Assembly (NCBI GenBank): GCA_025352565.1
Contig: JANXTF010000029.1
Coordinates: forward strand, 1-41,216
DNA length: 41,216 nt
Direction of reading: 5' to 3'
From: Rhodospirillales bacterium
Lineage (GTDB): Bacteria; Pseudomonadota; Alphaproteobacteria; Acetobacterales; Acetobacteraceae
The notes under the pieces were generated by a model. It was not told the DNA's origin. It saw nothing but the letters and a program-made list of their open reading frames with translations, and ran no database searches. This document shows, piece after piece, positions 1 through 7,420 of this stretch. The number at the start of each line of letters is the position of its first letter. The first letter of the stretch is position 1. A program made the position numbers and the translations under genes.

Positions 1-1099
1 AGGTGCTGACGATGGGGATCACTGGTTGCGGACCGGGATGCGGGTAGAGATCGACCGCGCCGCTGGCGCCGCTTGAGGCCGAGCCGAGCAGGAACGCGTT
101 GCCGTCGAACGTGGCGGCGCTGACGATGAACCCGGCGGCCGGATCGCCCGCCACGGCGATGTGGAGCGTGTGCAGGCCGGGGCCGAAATCGCCACTGAAG
201 GTGAACCTGTCGCGGGTGATCGAGGCAAACGGAATATCCTGCCGCGTGGTCAGGAGCGTGCCGACACCGAGGCTCTGGCCGTCGAGGGTGGCGATGAAAT
301 CAAGCCACGAGCCATCGACGCTGCCCATGTCGAGCACGATCGTGTCGCTGCCGGGGCCGAACGCGGACGGCCCGATGACAGGCGCCGGGATGACCTGGAC
401 GGAACCCTGGTACAGCTTGTTGCTGTCGCTGGCGACGGACAGGAAGCTCGTGGCGGCGCCGGCCGGCACGGTGTAGCCCCAGTTGTTGGTGAAAAACCCG
501 CTGATCCGGGTCTGCCGGTCAATGACCTGTTCCACGATTGGAAGCGGCTGGCCGAACGCCAGCTCGTTCTGCAACGTGGCGAGTGTCGCGGCGGCGGGCG
601 CCACGCCGAAATTGAGCTCGTGGGAACGCGACAGCGTCGCAGCCGCCTCGGGCGAATTCGCCAGTTGGGCCTGCACGGCCGCAAACGACATGCCGTTCGA
701 CACAGCGTTGGTGAACACCGCGAGGCCTGCCGCATCGCCCGAGCGCCCCAACACCTGCGCGTAGACCGCGCTCACCGACTGGAAGGCGCGGGCCTCCGCC
801 GACCCGACAAGGCTGGTGCGAACATCGGCGAGACTCATGCCGTTGGCGAGGCCGGTGAGATATTGCCGCAGCCCCGCCGGATCGGCCGCGCGGCCGAGCG
901 CGGATTGATAGATGGCCCCCACGAGACTCGCCGCCTCGGGCGAGCCGAACGCCAAGCCAGCGCGGATCGCGGCGGGATCATAGCCCGCCACCAGCAGGGG
1001 CACGAGCGTGTCCGGACCAAACGCATCCGGCGCGCGGCCGAGCACGGCGGCATAGAGTTGCCGCACAAGGGCCGTGGCGGCAGCCGTGTCCAGCGCCAT
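1..1099 (-). CDS. DUF4214-repeat protein with carbohydrate-binding-like module (3' end outside window)
   Basis: The reading frame starts at an ATG preceded by GGGAGGA at good spacing and stays open for 366 codons to the window edge, so the C-terminus is missing. Residues about 10-155 hold three related segments of about 47 residues with the pattern YxxVLGRxxDxxGL...G.s...v...L..SpEa, typical of DUF4214, a domain of bacterial extracellular and S-layer-like proteins. Residues about 225-330 resemble Ca-dependent xylan-binding (CBM60-like) modules, with GSDTIVLDMG and FTFSGDFGPGLHTLHIAV. No N-terminal signal peptide is visible; such proteins often use a C-terminal secretion signal, which would lie outside the window. 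It lies 12 bases after the dioxygenase gene and is probably its operon partner. The function is unknown; a cell-surface or secreted glycan-binding role is an inference. Confidence 0.75.
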   Translation of the reverse strand, partial: MALDTAAATALVRQLYAAVLGRAPDAFGPDTLVPLLVAGYDPAAIRAGLAFGSPEAASLVGAIYQSALGRAADPAGLRQYLTGLANGMSLADVRTSLVGSAEARAFQSVSAVYAQVLGRSGDAAGLAVFTNAVSNGMSFAAVQAQLANSPEAAATLSRSHELNFGVAPAAATLATLQNELAFGQPLPIVEQVIDRQTRISGFFTNNWGYTVPAGAATSFLSVASDSNKLYQGSVQVIPAPVIGPSAFGPGSDTIVLDMGSVDGSWLDFIATLDGQSLGVGTLLTTRQDIPFASITRDRFTFSGDFGPGLHTLHIAVAGDPAAGFIVSAATFDGNAFLLGSASSGASGAVDLYPHPGPQPVIPIVST

Positions 1100-1111
1100 G
1101 TCGTCCTCCCG

Positions 1112-1852
1112 TCAGCCCGCCGATACTGCCATGCGGCGGTATGTCACGACAAGCACGTCGCGATGGGCCGGGCGCGCCGGGTCGAGCGGCCTCACGGCGG
1201 TGACGCCGTGGGAAACGCGGTGGTCGTCCACCAGGGCCGCGTCGAGCGGTTCGGTGAGGGTGAAGCTGCCAAGTTCGGCGTGACGGCTGTCATGCACCGT
1301 GGTGGTGCCGCTGGCGATGTTCTCGCGCGCGATCAGCAGCACGAGCACATAGTCCACGCCGTCGCGGTGATGGCCTTCGGGCGTCGGCTGGCCGAGTGCC
1401 CCCTCGTTCGCCTCGATGCGGAACTGGTGCAGTTCGATGTGCCAGTCGGCCCCTGGCGAAAGGCCGTCGAAAAGATCGCGCGTGGCGGCCAGGATGGTGC
1501 GCAGCGTCTGGCTGGCGGCGGTCGCGGGGGCCATCGGCTCGAACCACCGCTCGATGCCGCCGTTCAGCGCGTTGTAGTCGAGGCCCTGGAAATGCGGCTG
1601 GTCGGGCTGGCGCTCGATGCCGCCTCCGGCGTTCCTCTGGGCGGCCAATGCCTTGAACACGGCATGGCGGCGGCGGCGGTATTTGCCGCCATCTGCCATG
1701 TAGGTGTCGAGCTTCATGCCGTTCCAGCTGGCGGCGAAGGCGTCCCAATCGGCGAGGCCGCCGCTGGCTTCGAGCCAGACGCGGCTTTCACTGGCGTGAA
1801 GGAAGGCGAAACCGCTCTCCGCGAGGGCCATGGACAAAATCGGCACGGTCAT
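1112..1852 (-). CDS. 2OG-Fe(II) dioxygenase family protein (isoleucine-4-hydroxylase-like, PF10014 type)
   Basis: This 246-residue protein fits the 2OG-Fe_Oxy_2 family, whose best-known member is the Bacillus L-isoleucine 4-hydroxylase. The likely iron ligands are visible: HRD with H162 and D164, and a distal H215 in DDHRVSHGV. The segment YVLVLLIARENIASGTTTVH matches the family core after the HxD motif. The start ATG overlaps the mscS stop codon (ATGA), so translation is probably coupled. The substrate is not predictable; family members hydroxylate free amino acids and related small molecules. The neighbours, a mechanosensitive channel and a DUF4214 protein, allow a link to osmolyte modification, but only as a guess. 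Confidence 0.8.
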   Translation of the reverse strand: MTVPILSMALAESGFAFLHASESRVWLEASGGLADWDAFAASWNGMKLDTYMADGGKYRRRRHAVFKALAAQRNAGGGIERQPDQPHFQGLDYNALNGGIERWFEPMAPATAASQTLRTILAATRDLFDGLSPGADWHIELHQFRIEANEGALGQPTPEGHHRDGVDYVLVLLIARENIASGTTTVHDSRHAELGSFTLTEPLDAALVDDHRVSHGVTAVRPLDPARPAHRDVLVVTYRRMAVSAG

Positions 1853-4257
1853 GCGTGGGTTTCCTGCGCGGCTGCCGGCGCGGTGGGCGCATTGGGCGGC
1901 GGCGGCGGGTTGGCGCCGAGCACACGGTGGCTGGTAAACGGGCTTTCGATCGCCAGTTCGTCGAAGCGGACCTTGATGCGTTTGTTCAATTCGCGGCCCA
2001 CCGCCCAACGCTGGCCGGGCAACGTCTTGATGCGGGCGCGCAGCACCCAGGCGGTGTCGATGAACTTCTCCACGCCCATCACGTCGAGATCGTCGCGCAA
2101 CGCGGCCTCCCATCCCGGCTCGGCACGCATCTCCTTCGCGATGCCGGTCACCACCTCGATGATATGGTCCGGCTCCTCGTTCAGCCCCACGCTGATATCG
2201 AGCACCGCGTAGCTGAAATCGCGGGTCTGGTTGGTCACCGTGGTGACGGCGCTGAACGGCACGATATGGACCGAGCCATCGAGCGCGCGCAGCCGGATGG
2301 TGCGGATGGAGAGGTTCTCGACGGTGCCGGACAGGCTGGCGAGCGTCACCACGTCGCCCACCTGCATGGTGTTCTCGAGCAGCAGGAACAGCCCGGTGAT
2401 GACGTCCTGCACCAGCTTCTGCGAGCCGAAGCCGACCGCGATGCCGATGACGCTGGCGCCAGCCAGCAGAGGGGCGATGTTGACGCCGATCTCGCTCAGC
2501 ATCATGAGCCCGGCCACCAGGCAGATCAGCACCAGCAGCGTGGTCCGAAGCATCGGCAGCAGGGTGCGGAGCCGCGCGGATTTGGCGATCTGCGCGGACC
2601 GGTCCAGCCGGTCGAGATGGCGCTGAATGCCGAAATTCGCCAGCTCCCAGAGGAGCAGCGCGGCCAGGACGGTGACGCCCATCACCGAGAGCGCCGAAGC
2701 CAGCCGGCCGCCCAGGGCACCGAATGCAAACCAGGCCAGCGCGTCGATTCCCCATGCCTCGAACAGCACCAGCGCGGTGACGGCGGTCACCAGCACGATG
2801 ACGACGCCCCGCGCGATCGGATGGTAGCTCCGGGCGCGGGCCTCCAGGCCCGGATAGCGCGCCGACAGGTCCGCCTTCACCCGCAGCGAGCGATCCACCC
2901 CTCCGAGCAGGGCCACGGCCAGCAAACGGGCGGCGGTGACGATGAGGAAGGTGCTGAGGAAGAAATGCGCCAGGCGCGCGAACCCGTTCGCCACCTCGAA
3001 AGCCCAGACCAGCCAGAGTGCGACGATGTAGAAGATGGCGATGCCGTGCCAGGATTGCGCGGCACGGTTGCGGATGGCGGCCATCAGCCCGATGCGGCCC
3101 GGACGGGCGCGGATATGGGCCGCCACCGCCTCGCGCTTCTGCAGCACGACGATGACCAGCATGACGTGGACCACCAGCATGATGAGCTTCAGCAAAGCGT
3201 CATGCGCGAGCTGATACAGCCCGAACAGGAGCGCCACCTCGGTGGCCGCGAAGCCGAAGATGGCGACGGCGGCGATGCGGCGGACCCAGCGCACCGCGTA
3301 GGCGGCATCGGCATCCGACACATGCAGCATCCGCAGCCGCGGACTGTCGGGGGCCACCATGACGCGGGTGATCGAGGTGACGAGGCGGAGCAGGACGTAG
3401 GCGTTGAGCACCACGAGGATGGCCAGCCTCGCGGTCGACTGGTCGATGAGCGCGGTGCCAAGCAGGAAGTACCCGGTGGCGCCGAAGCCGAGCAAAGGGA
3501 CCAGGTACAGCGCCAGCCAGGCCAGCACGAACGGCAGCCGCCGCAGCAGCATCAGCGGCGAGGGCTTGTGACGCCGCTTCTCGGTTTCGCCCGCCTCGGC
3601 CGCCGCGAGCCCTTCCTCCGGCCCCTCCGCCCGTTCCGCGCGCGCGACGCTGCTGGGCGTGTGGGCCTCCAGCGCGCGGGCCGGGCGGCGCAACGCGAGG
3701 ATCAACAGCCGCTCGACCGCGAGCGCCGCGCCAATGACGATCAGAAGCTTCCACGCGGCATCCACCAGGGCGGCCCGTGCCTCCGGATCGGTGGCGAAAT
3801 GCGCGACCCAGTGGGCCAGCAGCGGGAAGTCGGTGACGGCGCGCACCATGGCCACCATGTCGCTGGACAGCGCGCCCAGCCGCTGCTCGGCCGTGACGAG
3901 CACCTGCGCGCCGAGGCTGTCCGGCGCCAGCGGGACGGGCGGCTTGGCGGTGCCGGCGGGCGGCGGGGCGGCGGAAGCCGGCGCTCTGGAGATGGTTTGC
4001 AGCGTCGCCACAAAGGCGGCGCGCTTCGCGTCATTAGTCAGCATGTCGAGCGCCTGGCGCGCCTGCTCGGGCGAGATCTCCGGCGGCGCGGCCGGAGCGG
4101 CCGCCTTCGTCGCGGGCGCGGCGGGGCGGCCCAGCGGCAAACCGCCGAACTGGGCCATCTTAACCTGCGCCGGGATGACCTGGGCCGGGATGACCTGGGC
4201 CGGGGCGATCTGGGCCGGGGCGACGACAAGCAGGATGGCCAGAAGGATGCGGATCAT
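1849..4257 (-). CDS. MscS-family mechanosensitive channel, large YbiO-like form
   Basis: An 802-residue inner-membrane protein with an N-terminal signal sequence (MIRILLAILLVVAPAQ), a Pro/Ala-rich periplasmic segment, roughly ten membrane spans and a C-terminal MscS core. The pore-lining helix and beta-domain entry are clear in GASVIGIAVGFGSQKLVQD and LLENTMQVGDVV. MscS channels open under membrane tension to release solutes on osmotic downshock; the long N-terminal multi-span form resembles E. coli YbiO. An ATG 25 codons upstream (4332) is possible, but the chosen start places the signal peptide at the N-terminus. The coding DNA just after the signal peptide carries four copies of a 15-bp tandem repeat. 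It heads a probable operon with the dioxygenase and the DUF4214 protein. Confidence 0.88.
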   Translation of the reverse strand: MIRILLAILLVVAPAQIAPAQVIPAQVIPAQVKMAQFGGLPLGRPAAPATKAAAPAAPPEISPEQARQALDMLTNDAKRAAFVATLQTISRAPASAAPPPAGTAKPPVPLAPDSLGAQVLVTAEQRLGALSSDMVAMVRAVTDFPLLAHWVAHFATDPEARAALVDAAWKLLIVIGAALAVERLLILALRRPARALEAHTPSSVARAERAEGPEEGLAAAEAGETEKRRHKPSPLMLLRRLPFVLAWLALYLVPLLGFGATGYFLLGTALIDQSTARLAILVVLNAYVLLRLVTSITRVMVAPDSPRLRMLHVSDADAAYAVRWVRRIAAVAIFGFAATEVALLFGLYQLAHDALLKLIMLVVHVMLVIVVLQKREAVAAHIRARPGRIGLMAAIRNRAAQSWHGIAIFYIVALWLVWAFEVANGFARLAHFFLSTFLIVTAARLLAVALLGGVDRSLRVKADLSARYPGLEARARSYHPIARGVVIVLVTAVTALVLFEAWGIDALAWFAFGALGGRLASALSVMGVTVLAALLLWELANFGIQRHLDRLDRSAQIAKSARLRTLLPMLRTTLLVLICLVAGLMMLSEIGVNIAPLLAGASVIGIAVGFGSQKLVQDVITGLFLLLENTMQVGDVVTLASLSGTVENLSIRTIRLRALDGSVHIVPFSAVTTVTNQTRDFSYAVLDISVGLNEEPDHIIEVVTGIAKEMRAEPGWEAALRDDLDVMGVEKFIDTAWVLRARIKTLPGQRWAVGRELNKRIKVRFDELAIESPFTSHRVLGANPPPPPNAPTAPAAAQETHA
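4162..4221. repeat. 15-bp tandem repeat, four copies, inside mscS
   Basis: Units start at 4162, 4177, 4192 and 4207 (plus strand). The pattern is GACCTGGGCCGGGAT with a few substitutions per copy. Because the unit is 15 bases the reading frame is kept, giving a repeated five-residue Pro-Ala-Gln-Val-Ile motif at the signal-peptide / mature-protein boundary. Copy-number change would lengthen or shorten the protein without a frameshift. Confidence 0.85.
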
Positions 4258-4347
4258 CCCGCAGCCGAACCACCGCCGGGGCTGCCATGTCAACGCCACC
4301 CCGCTTGCGGGGGTGCAAAACCCGGCAGGCATCCTTAATCATACCGG

Positions 4348-4539
4348 ATGAAGACGTTCCTCACGATCCTGGTCGCGCTGGCCATGCTGGCGACGCTGGG
4401 TACGCTGTTCGCGGGCATCCTGGGGATGGGACGCGACGGCGCGGACCCGATGCGATCCAACCGGCTGATGCGCTGGCGGGTGTTGCTTCAGGCCGTGACG
4501 TTGGTGCTGTTCATGTTGCTGTTGAGCCTGCTGCGGTAG
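4348..4539 (+). CDS. HIG1-domain / twin-transmembrane small protein
   Basis: This 63-residue protein has two predicted membrane helices (residues about 3-26 and 46-62) joined by a polar loop containing NRLMRWRVLLQ. The N-x-LMR-x-RV-x-x-Q pattern and two-helix layout match the hypoxia-induced-protein (HIG1) family. Mitochondrial members such as Rcf1 associate with cytochrome oxidase supercomplexes; small alphaproteobacterial members are common but little studied. It is divergent from mscS (90 bases between start codons) and lies upstream of the etf operon. A role at the aa3 oxidase encoded from 10306 onward is possible but is not shown by the sequence. Confidence 0.75.
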   Translation: MKTFLTILVALAMLATLGTLFAGILGMGRDGADPMRSNRLMRWRVLLQAVTLVLFMLLLSLLR

Positions 4540-4550
4540 CGGACCATCGT

Positions 4551-4580
4551 TTGACAGTCCGGCGAGCGCCCCGGTAGATA
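4551..4580 (+). promoter_or_regulatory. Candidate sigma-70 promoter for the etfB-etfA-hbd operon
   Basis: A perfect -35 hexamer TTGACA (4551-4556) is followed after 18 bases by TAGATA (4575-4580), a moderate -10. Transcription would start near 4587, about 115 bases before the etfB start, leaving a leader that contains the hairpin at 4595-4625. Confidence 0.5.
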
Positions 4581-4594
4581 CCTTGCGTTATTGC

Positions 4595-4625
4595 ACCTGC
4601 GAACGACCGTGGTCCGTTCGCAGGT
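4595..4625 (+). promoter_or_regulatory. Strong inverted repeat in the etf operon leader
   Basis: Arms ACCTGCGAACG (4595-4605) and CGTTCGCAGGT (4615-4625) are perfect complements over 11 bp. Three further pairs (ACC/GGT) form inside with one bulged base. No T-tract follows. It could be a leader stem-loop of the etf mRNA or an operator for a dimeric regulator; a terminator for the HIG1 gene is less likely. Confidence 0.6.
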
Positions 4626-4701
4626 AACCATGCGCCATGACGGCGCCACGATCACCGATCCGGGCACCAAGCCCGGCCAACAATGGAACGGCCCGCCCGC
4701 C

Positions 4702-5451
4702 ATGAAGATTTTGGTCCCCGTCAAGCGGGTCGTCGATTACAACGTCAAGGTCCGCGTCAAGTCGGACGGCACCGGGGTGGAGACCGCCGGGGTCAAGATG
4801 TCCATGAACCCGTTCGACGAGATCGCGATCGAGGAGGCCGTGCGCCTGAAGGAGAAGGGCGTGGCGACCGAGATCATCGCCATCTCCATGGGTGTCGCGC
4901 AATGCGCCGAGACCATCCGCACGGCGCTGGCCATGGGGGCCGATCGCGGCATCCTGGTCGAGACGGACGTGGCGTTGCAGCCGCTGGCCGTGGCCAAGAT
5001 GCTGGCCGCCATCGCCAGGAAAGAAGAGCCCCGGCTGATCCTGCTGGGCAAGCAGGCGATCGACGACGACATGAACGCGACCGGCCAGATGCTGGCCGCC
5101 CTGCTCGGCTGGCCGCAGGGCACCTTCGCCAGCAAGCTCACCATCGAGGGCGACACCGCCACCGTGATCCGCGAGGTCGATGGCGGTCTCGAGACGGTGG
5201 CGTTGAACCTGCCGGCGATCGTGACCACCGACCTGCGGCTGAACGAGCCGCGCTACGCCTCGCTGCCGAACATCATGAAGGCGCGCAAGAAGCCGATCGA
5301 GAACGTGAAGCCGGCCGATCTCGGCGTCGATCCGACGCCGCGCCTGACCATCGTGAAGGTGACCGAGCCGCCCAAGCGGGTGGCGGGCGTGAAGGTGAAG
5401 AGCGTCGCCGAACTGGTGGCCAAGCTGAAAAACGAAGCGAAGGTGATCTGA
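4702..5451 (+). CDS. etfB: Electron transfer flavoprotein, beta subunit
   Basis: This 249-residue protein is the beta subunit of ETF, the soluble FAD/AMP heterodimer that takes electrons from acyl-CoA and related dehydrogenases and passes them to ETF-ubiquinone oxidoreductase. [20 protein letters not shown] at the N-terminus is typical. The beta-subunit signature is present in [19 protein letters not shown] followed by VTT. The start is the first codon matching family N-termini; the frame is open further upstream (ATG at 4591) but that extension looks non-coding and would begin inside the leader hairpin. The stop is one base from the etfA start. The distal gene is a 3-hydroxyacyl-CoA dehydrogenase, consistent with fatty-acid / PHB-linked oxidation. 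Confidence 0.95.
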   Translation: MKILVPVKRVVDYNVKVRVKSDGTGVETAGVKMSMNPFDEIAIEEAVRLKEKGVATEIIAISMGVAQCAETIRTALAMGADRGILVETDVALQPLAVAKMLAAIARKEEPRLILLGKQAIDDDMNATGQMLAALLGWPQGTFASKLTIEGDTATVIREVDGGLETVALNLPAIVTTDLRLNEPRYASLPNIMKARKKPIENVKPADLGVDPTPRLTIVKVTEPPKRVAGVKVKSVAELVAKLKNEAKVI

Positions 5452-5452
5452 C

Positions 5453-6388
5453 ATGACCGCACTGGTTCTGCTCGACCACGAGCACGGCATCATCAAGCAG
5501 CCCTCCCGCAGCGCCGTGGCCGCCGCCCTGAAGCTGGGCGAGGTGCATGTGCTGGTGGCGGGCGAGAACATCGACGCGGCCTGCCAGGCGGCGGCGAAGC
5601 TGCCGGGCGTGGGGCGCGTCCACAAGGCCGACCACGTCGTCTATGCCCACGCCATGGCCGAGCCGCTGGCGGCGCTGCTGGTGGCCATGTCGGACCATCA
5701 CGACCACCTGTTCGCGGCATCGAGCGCCATCGGCAAGAACGTGATGCCGCGCGTGGCGGCCCTGCTGGATGTGCAGCCGATCAGCGACATCTCCGAGGTG
5801 ATCGACGCCGACACATTCGTGCGCCCGATCTTCGCGGGCAACGCGCTGGCCACGGTGAAGAGCGCGGACGCCAAGAAGGTCATCACCGTGCGGGCCGCGT
5901 CGTTCGACCCGGTGCCGGCCGAGGGCGGCAGCGCCACCATCGAGGACGTCGCGCCGGTGGCGGACCCCGGCATCTCGCGCTTCGTGTCGGCGGAACTGTC
6001 CAAGTCCGAGCGGCCGGAGTTGACGGCGGCGCGCGTGGTGATCTCGGGCGGGCGCGGCATGCAGAACGGCGCCAATTTCGCGCTGATCGAGCCGATCGCG
6101 GACAAGCTCGGCGCCGCCGTGGGCGCCAGCCGGGCGGCGGTGGACGCGGGGTTCGTGCCGAACGACTACCAGGTGGGCCAGACCGGCAAGATCGTGGCGC
6201 CCGACCTGTACGTGGCGATCGGCATCTCGGGCGCGATCCAGCATTTGGCCGGCATGAAGGACAGCAAGGTGATCGTGGCCATCAACAAGGACGAGGAGGC
6301 GCCGATCTTCCAGGTGGCCGATTACGGGCTGGTGGCGGATCTGTTCACGGCGCTTCCTGAACTTAGGGCCGAGTTGGAGAAGGCCTGA
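5453..6388 (+). CDS. etfA: Electron transfer flavoprotein, alpha subunit
   Basis: This 311-residue partner of EtfB holds most of the FAD site. The C-terminal FAD-binding signature is visible in [20 protein letters not shown] followed by a run containing [16 protein letters not shown]. The N-terminal half has the ETF alpha domain with repeated hydrophobic strands. Length and start fit the family. It begins one base after the etfB stop and its stop shares one base with the next start codon (TGATG), so etfB, etfA and hbd are clearly co-transcribed and probably translationally coupled. Confidence 0.95.
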   Translation: MTALVLLDHEHGIIKQPSRSAVAAALKLGEVHVLVAGENIDAACQAAAKLPGVGRVHKADHVVYAHAMAEPLAALLVAMSDHHDHLFAASSAIGKNVMPRVAALLDVQPISDISEVIDADTFVRPIFAGNALATVKSADAKKVITVRAASFDPVPAEGGSATIEDVAPVADPGISRFVSAELSKSERPELTAARVVISGGRGMQNGANFALIEPIADKLGAAVGASRAAVDAGFVPNDYQVGQTGKIVAPDLYVAIGISGAIQHLAGMKDSKVIVAINKDEEAPIFQVADYGLVADLFTALPELRAELEKA

Positions 6389-7317
6389 TGAACGTATCCG
6401 TCGCGCCCGCCACGCTTGCAGCCGAGGGATTGCTGCAGACCCCGGTGATCCAGCGCATCGGCGTGATCGGCGCGGGCCAGATGGGCAACGGCATCAGCCA
6501 TGTGTGCGCGCTGGCCGGGCTGACGGTGGTGCTGCTGGATGTGAAAACCGACGCGCTGGCCAAGGCGATGGCCACCATGGGCCACAACATGGACCGCCAG
6601 GTGGCCAAGGGCACCATCACGCAGGAAGACCGCGACGCGGCCATCGGCCGGGTGACCACGAGCACCGACTACGCGGCCTTCGGCGCCTGCGACATGGTGG
6701 TGGAAGCGGCCACCGAGAAGGAGGAGGTGAAGCGGGCGATCTACAAGACGCTGGTGCCGCAGCTGAAGCCCGCGTGCATGATCGCGTCCAACACCTCGTC
6801 GATCTCGATCACGCGGCTGGGCGCCAGCACCGACCGCGCGGAAAAATTCATCGGCATGCACTTCATGAACCCGGTCCCGGTCATGAAGCTGGTCGAGGTG
6901 ATCCGCGGGATCGCCACCGACGAGCCGACGTTCCAGGCGACCCAGGCGTTGGCGCTCCGGCTGAACAAGACCACGGCGGTCAGCGAGGATTTCCCGGCCT
7001 TCATCGTCAACCGCATTCTGGTGCCGATGATCAACGAGGCGGTGTACGCGCTCTATGAGGGCGTCGGCACCGTGTCGGGCATCGACACCGCGTTGAGGCT
7101 GGGCGCCAACCACCCGATGGGGCCGCTCGAGCTGGCCGACTTCATCGGGTTGGATACCTGCCTCTCGATCATGCAGGTGCTGTACGAGGGGCTGTCGGAC
7201 AGCAAATACCGCCCCTGCCCGCTCCTGGTGAAATATGTCGAGGCCGGCTGGCTGGGCCGCAAGGCGCAGCGGGGGTTCTACGACTACACGCAGACGCCGC
7301 CGCGCCCGACGCGATAG
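6388..7317 (+). CDS. hbd: 3-hydroxybutyryl-CoA dehydrogenase (3-hydroxyacyl-CoA dehydrogenase family)
   Basis: This 309-residue NAD(P)-dependent dehydrogenase interconverts acetoacetyl-CoA and 3-hydroxybutyryl-CoA or longer homologues. The Rossmann motif GAGQMGNGISH lies at about residue 28, after a 22-residue N-terminal extension. The catalytic His-Glu region is in GMHFMNPVPVMKLVEVIRG. The C-terminal domain carries DFPAFIVNRILVPMINEA and NHPMGPLELADFIGLD, as in the family. Co-transcription with etfBA is a common alphaproteobacterial arrangement and ties the enzyme to acyl-CoA oxidation. Chain-length preference cannot be read from the sequence. Confidence 0.93.
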   Translation: MNVSVAPATLAAEGLLQTPVIQRIGVIGAGQMGNGISHVCALAGLTVVLLDVKTDALAKAMATMGHNMDRQVAKGTITQEDRDAAIGRVTTSTDYAAFGACDMVVEAATEKEEVKRAIYKTLVPQLKPACMIASNTSSISITRLGASTDRAEKFIGMHFMNPVPVMKLVEVIRGIATDEPTFQATQALALRLNKTTAVSEDFPAFIVNRILVPMINEAVYALYEGVGTVSGIDTALRLGANHPMGPLELADFIGLDTCLSIMQVLYEGLSDSKYRPCPLLVKYVEAGWLGRKAQRGFYDYTQTPPRPTR

Positions 7318-7351
7318 GGCCGCCTAAGGGTTGAACGGCAGGCTGGAGGGT

Positions 7352-7396
7352 GGGATGCCAAAGAAAAGAGCATCCCGCTCTACAGCGTGGCATCCC
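7352..7396. terminator. Candidate bidirectional terminator between convergent hbd and M32 carboxypeptidase
   Basis: GGGATGCC (7352-7359) can pair with GCATCCC at 7370-7376 (seven pairs, 11-base loop) or with GGCATCCC at 7389-7396 (eight pairs). The two alternatives are mutually exclusive. The element sits in the 103-base gap between two convergent genes, the usual place for a shared terminator. There is no clear T-run. Confidence 0.5.
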
Positions 7397-7420
7397 GGAG
7401 TCGTTATCGTTGAGCGAATC

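Noticed and set aside
161-2212. Long open frame on the plus strand opposite the dioxygenase and mscS genes
   Set aside because: It is the antisense frame of real GC-rich genes; the composition is Arg/Gly/His-rich without domain patterns, and the minus-strand products have clear family motifs.
1855-4338. 827-codon open frame on the plus strand, same length as the mscS frame
   Set aside because: Codon-register mirror of mscS; the protein is His/Gln/Arg-rich and low complexity, with no membrane or catalytic pattern.
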